DNA from: CAYWIT01 sp964458415
Lineage (GTDB): Bacteria; Pseudomonadota; Alphaproteobacteria; Micavibrionales; UBA2020
DNA length: 5,820 bases
Direction of reading: 5' to 3'
NCBI GenBank assembly: GCA_964458415.1
Contig: CAYWIT010000035.1
Location: 1 to 5,820, forward strand
Shown here piece after piece: positions 3,892-5,820 of this stretch. Position numbers and translations under genes: made by a program. A model generated the notes under the pieces. It saw only the letters and a program-made list of their open reading frames with translations, had not been told where the DNA came from and did no database searches. Within the stretch, counting starts at the first letter, position 1; each line of letters opens with the position of its first letter.

Positions 3892-5820
3892 ATGACAATA
3901 ATCAAAAACCTGCTGGATAGTTTCCGTAATGCCGCTGTCACCGAGCGTGAAAAAGGCACCTATTTTGAAGAGCTGATTTGTACATACCTGCGCAACGAGG
4001 CTATCTACCGCGATTTATACAGTGATGTGTGGACGTATGCTGACTGGGCAATCCAGCAAGGGCTGGACAAGCGCGATACCGGCATTGACCTTGTTGCCAG
4101 AACCAACGGCACAGGCGAGTTTCATGCCATACAGTGCAAGTTTTACGCGGAAGATTACCATGTCCAAAAGAGTGACATTGACAGTTTCTTTACGGCATCG
4201 GGCAAAAAGCATTTCACCTATCGCCTTATCGTCAGCACCACCAACCACTGGAGCGAGCACGCCGAGGATGCCCTGTGCAACCAGCAACCTCCGGTCAGCA
4301 AGATAGACCTGCATGATCTGGAAAACAGCCAGATCGACTGGAACCAGTATCAGCCCAAGAGCCCGGCAGTACTTAAATCCAAAAAGAAACTGCGTCCGCA
4401 CCAGACAACCGCACTGACCGAAGTCAAAAACGGCCTGGCGCAAGCCGACCGGGGCAAGCTCATCATGGCCTGCGGCACCGGCAAGACCTTTGTCAGCCTG
4501 AAGATTGCAGAGAACTTAGCAGGAGCGGGCAAGCGTGTCCTGTTTCTGGTGCCCAGCCTGGCCCTGATGTCGCAAACACTCACCGAATGGACACAGGAAA
4601 GCGATACGCCGCTGCACAGTTTTGCCGTCTGTTCGGACATCGACGTAGGTAAAAAACGCAAGAAGGACGACGACGCGGTTCAGACCTTCACCCACGAATT
4701 ACGTTACCCTGCGACAACCGAAGCCAACAAGCTCACGGCGGAAATGACCAAGCGCCATGATGCGTTGCACATGAGCGTGGTCTTTTCCACCTACCACTCC
4801 ATTTCCGTCATCAGCCGTGCCCAGCAAAAATACGGACTGGCCGATTTTGATCTTATCGTTTGCGACGAGGCGCACCGCACCACCGGCGCGACATTTGACA
4901 GCGACGACGAAAGCGCTTTCGTCAAAGTCCATGACGCCAATTTTATCCGTGCCGCCAAGCGCATGTACATGACAGCCACGCCGCGCATTTATGGCGACAG
5001 CGCCAAGGCCAGCGCCGAAAAAGATAATGTGGCACTTTGCTCGATGGATGACGAAAGTCTGTATGGCAAAGAGCTGCACGTTATCACCTTCTCCGCAGCC
5101 GTCAAGCTCGAACTACTCGTCGATTACAAGGTCATTGTGCTGGCGATTGAAGAAGCCCATGTCAGCCGCCGTATTCAATCTTTGCTCAAAGACGAAAACA
5201 ACCAACTCAAGGTGGACGACGCCGCCAAAATCATCGGCTGCTGGAAAGCGCTCTCCAAGCAAGGGCTGACTTGCGACCTGCCGGGCGACGATGCGGCTAT
5301 GCGGCGCGCCGTGGCTTTTTGTCAGGTCATCGAAATCTCCAAAGGCGCTAAAACGCACAAGGTCAGCTCCAAACAGATCGCCGGTATGTTTCAGAAAGTG
5401 GTCGAAGCCTATCAGGAAGAAGAGTCAGAGCAAACCGCCAGCCTTTCCTGCGAGGCCGAACACGTTGATGGCAGCATGAACGCCAGCGAGAAGGAAACCA
5501 AACTCGTCTGGCTCAAGGCCGATCCGCCGGAAAACACCTGCCGGATACTGAGCAACGTGCGTTGTCTCTCCGAAGGGGTGGATGTGCCCGCTCTGGACGC
5601 AGTGCTTTTTCTCACTCCCCGCAATTCGCAAGTGGACGTGGTGCAATCCGTTGGCCGCGTCATGCGCATCACGCCGGACGGGAAGAAAAAACGCGGTTAC
5701 GTCATTCTGCCGGTGGTCATTCCGGCAGGCATGGAGCCCCACGAAGCGCTGAACGACAACAAAACCTACGCCGTCGTGTGGCAGGTGCTCCAGGCGCTCC
5801 GCTCGCACGACGACCGCTTC
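3892..5820 (+). CDS. Type ISP-like restriction nuclease-helicase (COG4889), N-terminal 643 residues, runs off window
   Basis: Probable restriction part of a single-chain restriction-modification enzyme acting on foreign DNA (LlaGI/LlaBIII-like architecture). Open without a stop from ATG 3892 to the last base; the family is around 1,600 residues, so methyltransferase and target-recognition parts should lie beyond. Residues 1-150 form an Mrr-like nuclease domain: FEELICTYLR (25-34), DTGIDLVAR (62-70) and AIQCKFY (79-85), giving a D66...Q81-x-K83 catalytic set, then DSFFTASGK and RLIVSTTNHW. The SF2 helicase core follows: LRPHQ (167-171), Walker A ACGTGKT (193-199), FLVPS (218-222), DEAH box (325-328), TATP (361-364), then motif V LSEGVDVPALDAV (559-571) and motif VI QSVGRVMR (585-592). 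All look intact. A GAGG (3877-3880) lies 11 bases before the ATG, and no earlier in-frame ATG exists after stops at 3748-3753. The gene begins 30 bp after the birA fragment stop. Function beyond family assignment, and presence of the methylase half, cannot be seen here. Confidence 0.9.
   Translation, partial: MTIIKNLLDSFRNAAVTEREKGTYFEELICTYLRNEAIYRDLYSDVWTYADWAIQQGLDKRDTGIDLVARTNGTGEFHAIQCKFYAEDYHVQKSDIDSFFTASGKKHFTYRLIVSTTNHWSEHAEDALCNQQPPVSKIDLHDLENSQIDWNQYQPKSPAVLKSKKKLRPHQTTALTEVKNGLAQADRGKLIMACGTGKTFVSLKIAENLAGAGKRVLFLVPSLALMSQTLTEWTQESDTPLHSFAVCSDIDVGKKRKKDDDAVQTFTHELRYPATTEANKLTAEMTKRHDALHMSVVFSTYHSISVISRAQQKYGLADFDLIVCDEAHRTTGATFDSDDESAFVKVHDANFIRAAKRMYMTATPRIYGDSAKASAEKDNVALCSMDDESLYGKELHVITFSAAVKLELLVDYKVIVLAIEEAHVSRRIQSLLKDENNQLKVDDAAKIIGCWKALSKQGLTCDLPGDDAAMRRAVAFCQVIEISKGAKTHKVSSKQIAGMFQKVVEAYQEEESEQTASLSCEAEHVDGSMNASEKETKLVWLKADPPENTCRILSNVRCLSEGVDVPALDAVLFLTPRNSQVDVVQSVGRVMRITPDGKKKRGYVILPVVIPAGMEPHEALNDNKTYAVVWQVLQALRSHDDRF

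Noticed and set aside
4015..5808. Several - strand frames and frame +2 pieces under the nuclease-helicase gene
   Set aside because: The + strand frame carries a complete ordered set of nuclease and helicase motifs; the others show none.

Overview
The window looks like a chromosomal fragment of a Gram-negative anaerobe. The gene order valS-nadC-birA and the protein sequences resemble Desulfobacterota (Syntrophales-like, formerly Deltaproteobacteria). This placement is inference from recognised protein families; no rRNA or other taxonomic marker is present.

Left part (1-2467): a housekeeping operon on the + strand. It holds the C-terminal 536 codons of valyl-tRNA synthetase (valS), followed with a one-base TAATG overlap by a complete nadC (quinolinate phosphoribosyltransferase, NAD biosynthesis). 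The last ten codons of nadC are written by a 7-bp tandem repeat.

Middle part (2468-3870): a patchwork of degraded accessory pieces where the operon would be expected to continue with birA. On the - strand is a toxin-antitoxin-like pair with a textbook sigma-70-type promoter and an intact small upstream gene. The zeta-toxin-like ATPase has lost its central section and changes frame. A 54-bp REPIN-like double hairpin follows, then a promoter, strong ribosome binding site and broken reading frame of a DUF2283 protein. Last comes a fragment of the biotin-protein ligase (birA) catalytic domain, cut off just after its ATP/biotin-binding loop.

Right part (3892-5820): the first 643 residues of a large nuclease-helicase of the COG4889 type, the architecture of single-polypeptide Type ISP restriction-modification enzymes. 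It has an Mrr-like nuclease domain, then an SF2 helicase core with all expected motifs. It is open through the window edge, where coupling, methyltransferase and target-recognition regions would follow in the family.

Taken together, the window appears to be a boundary between a core metabolic operon and a defence-type insertion. The birA fragment marks where housekeeping DNA was broken, and the toxin and DUF2283 remnants suggest repeated insertion and decay at this site. I see no wholly new system; the most unusual points are the disrupted birA, the antitoxin-like gene left beside a disabled toxin, and the REPIN-like element.
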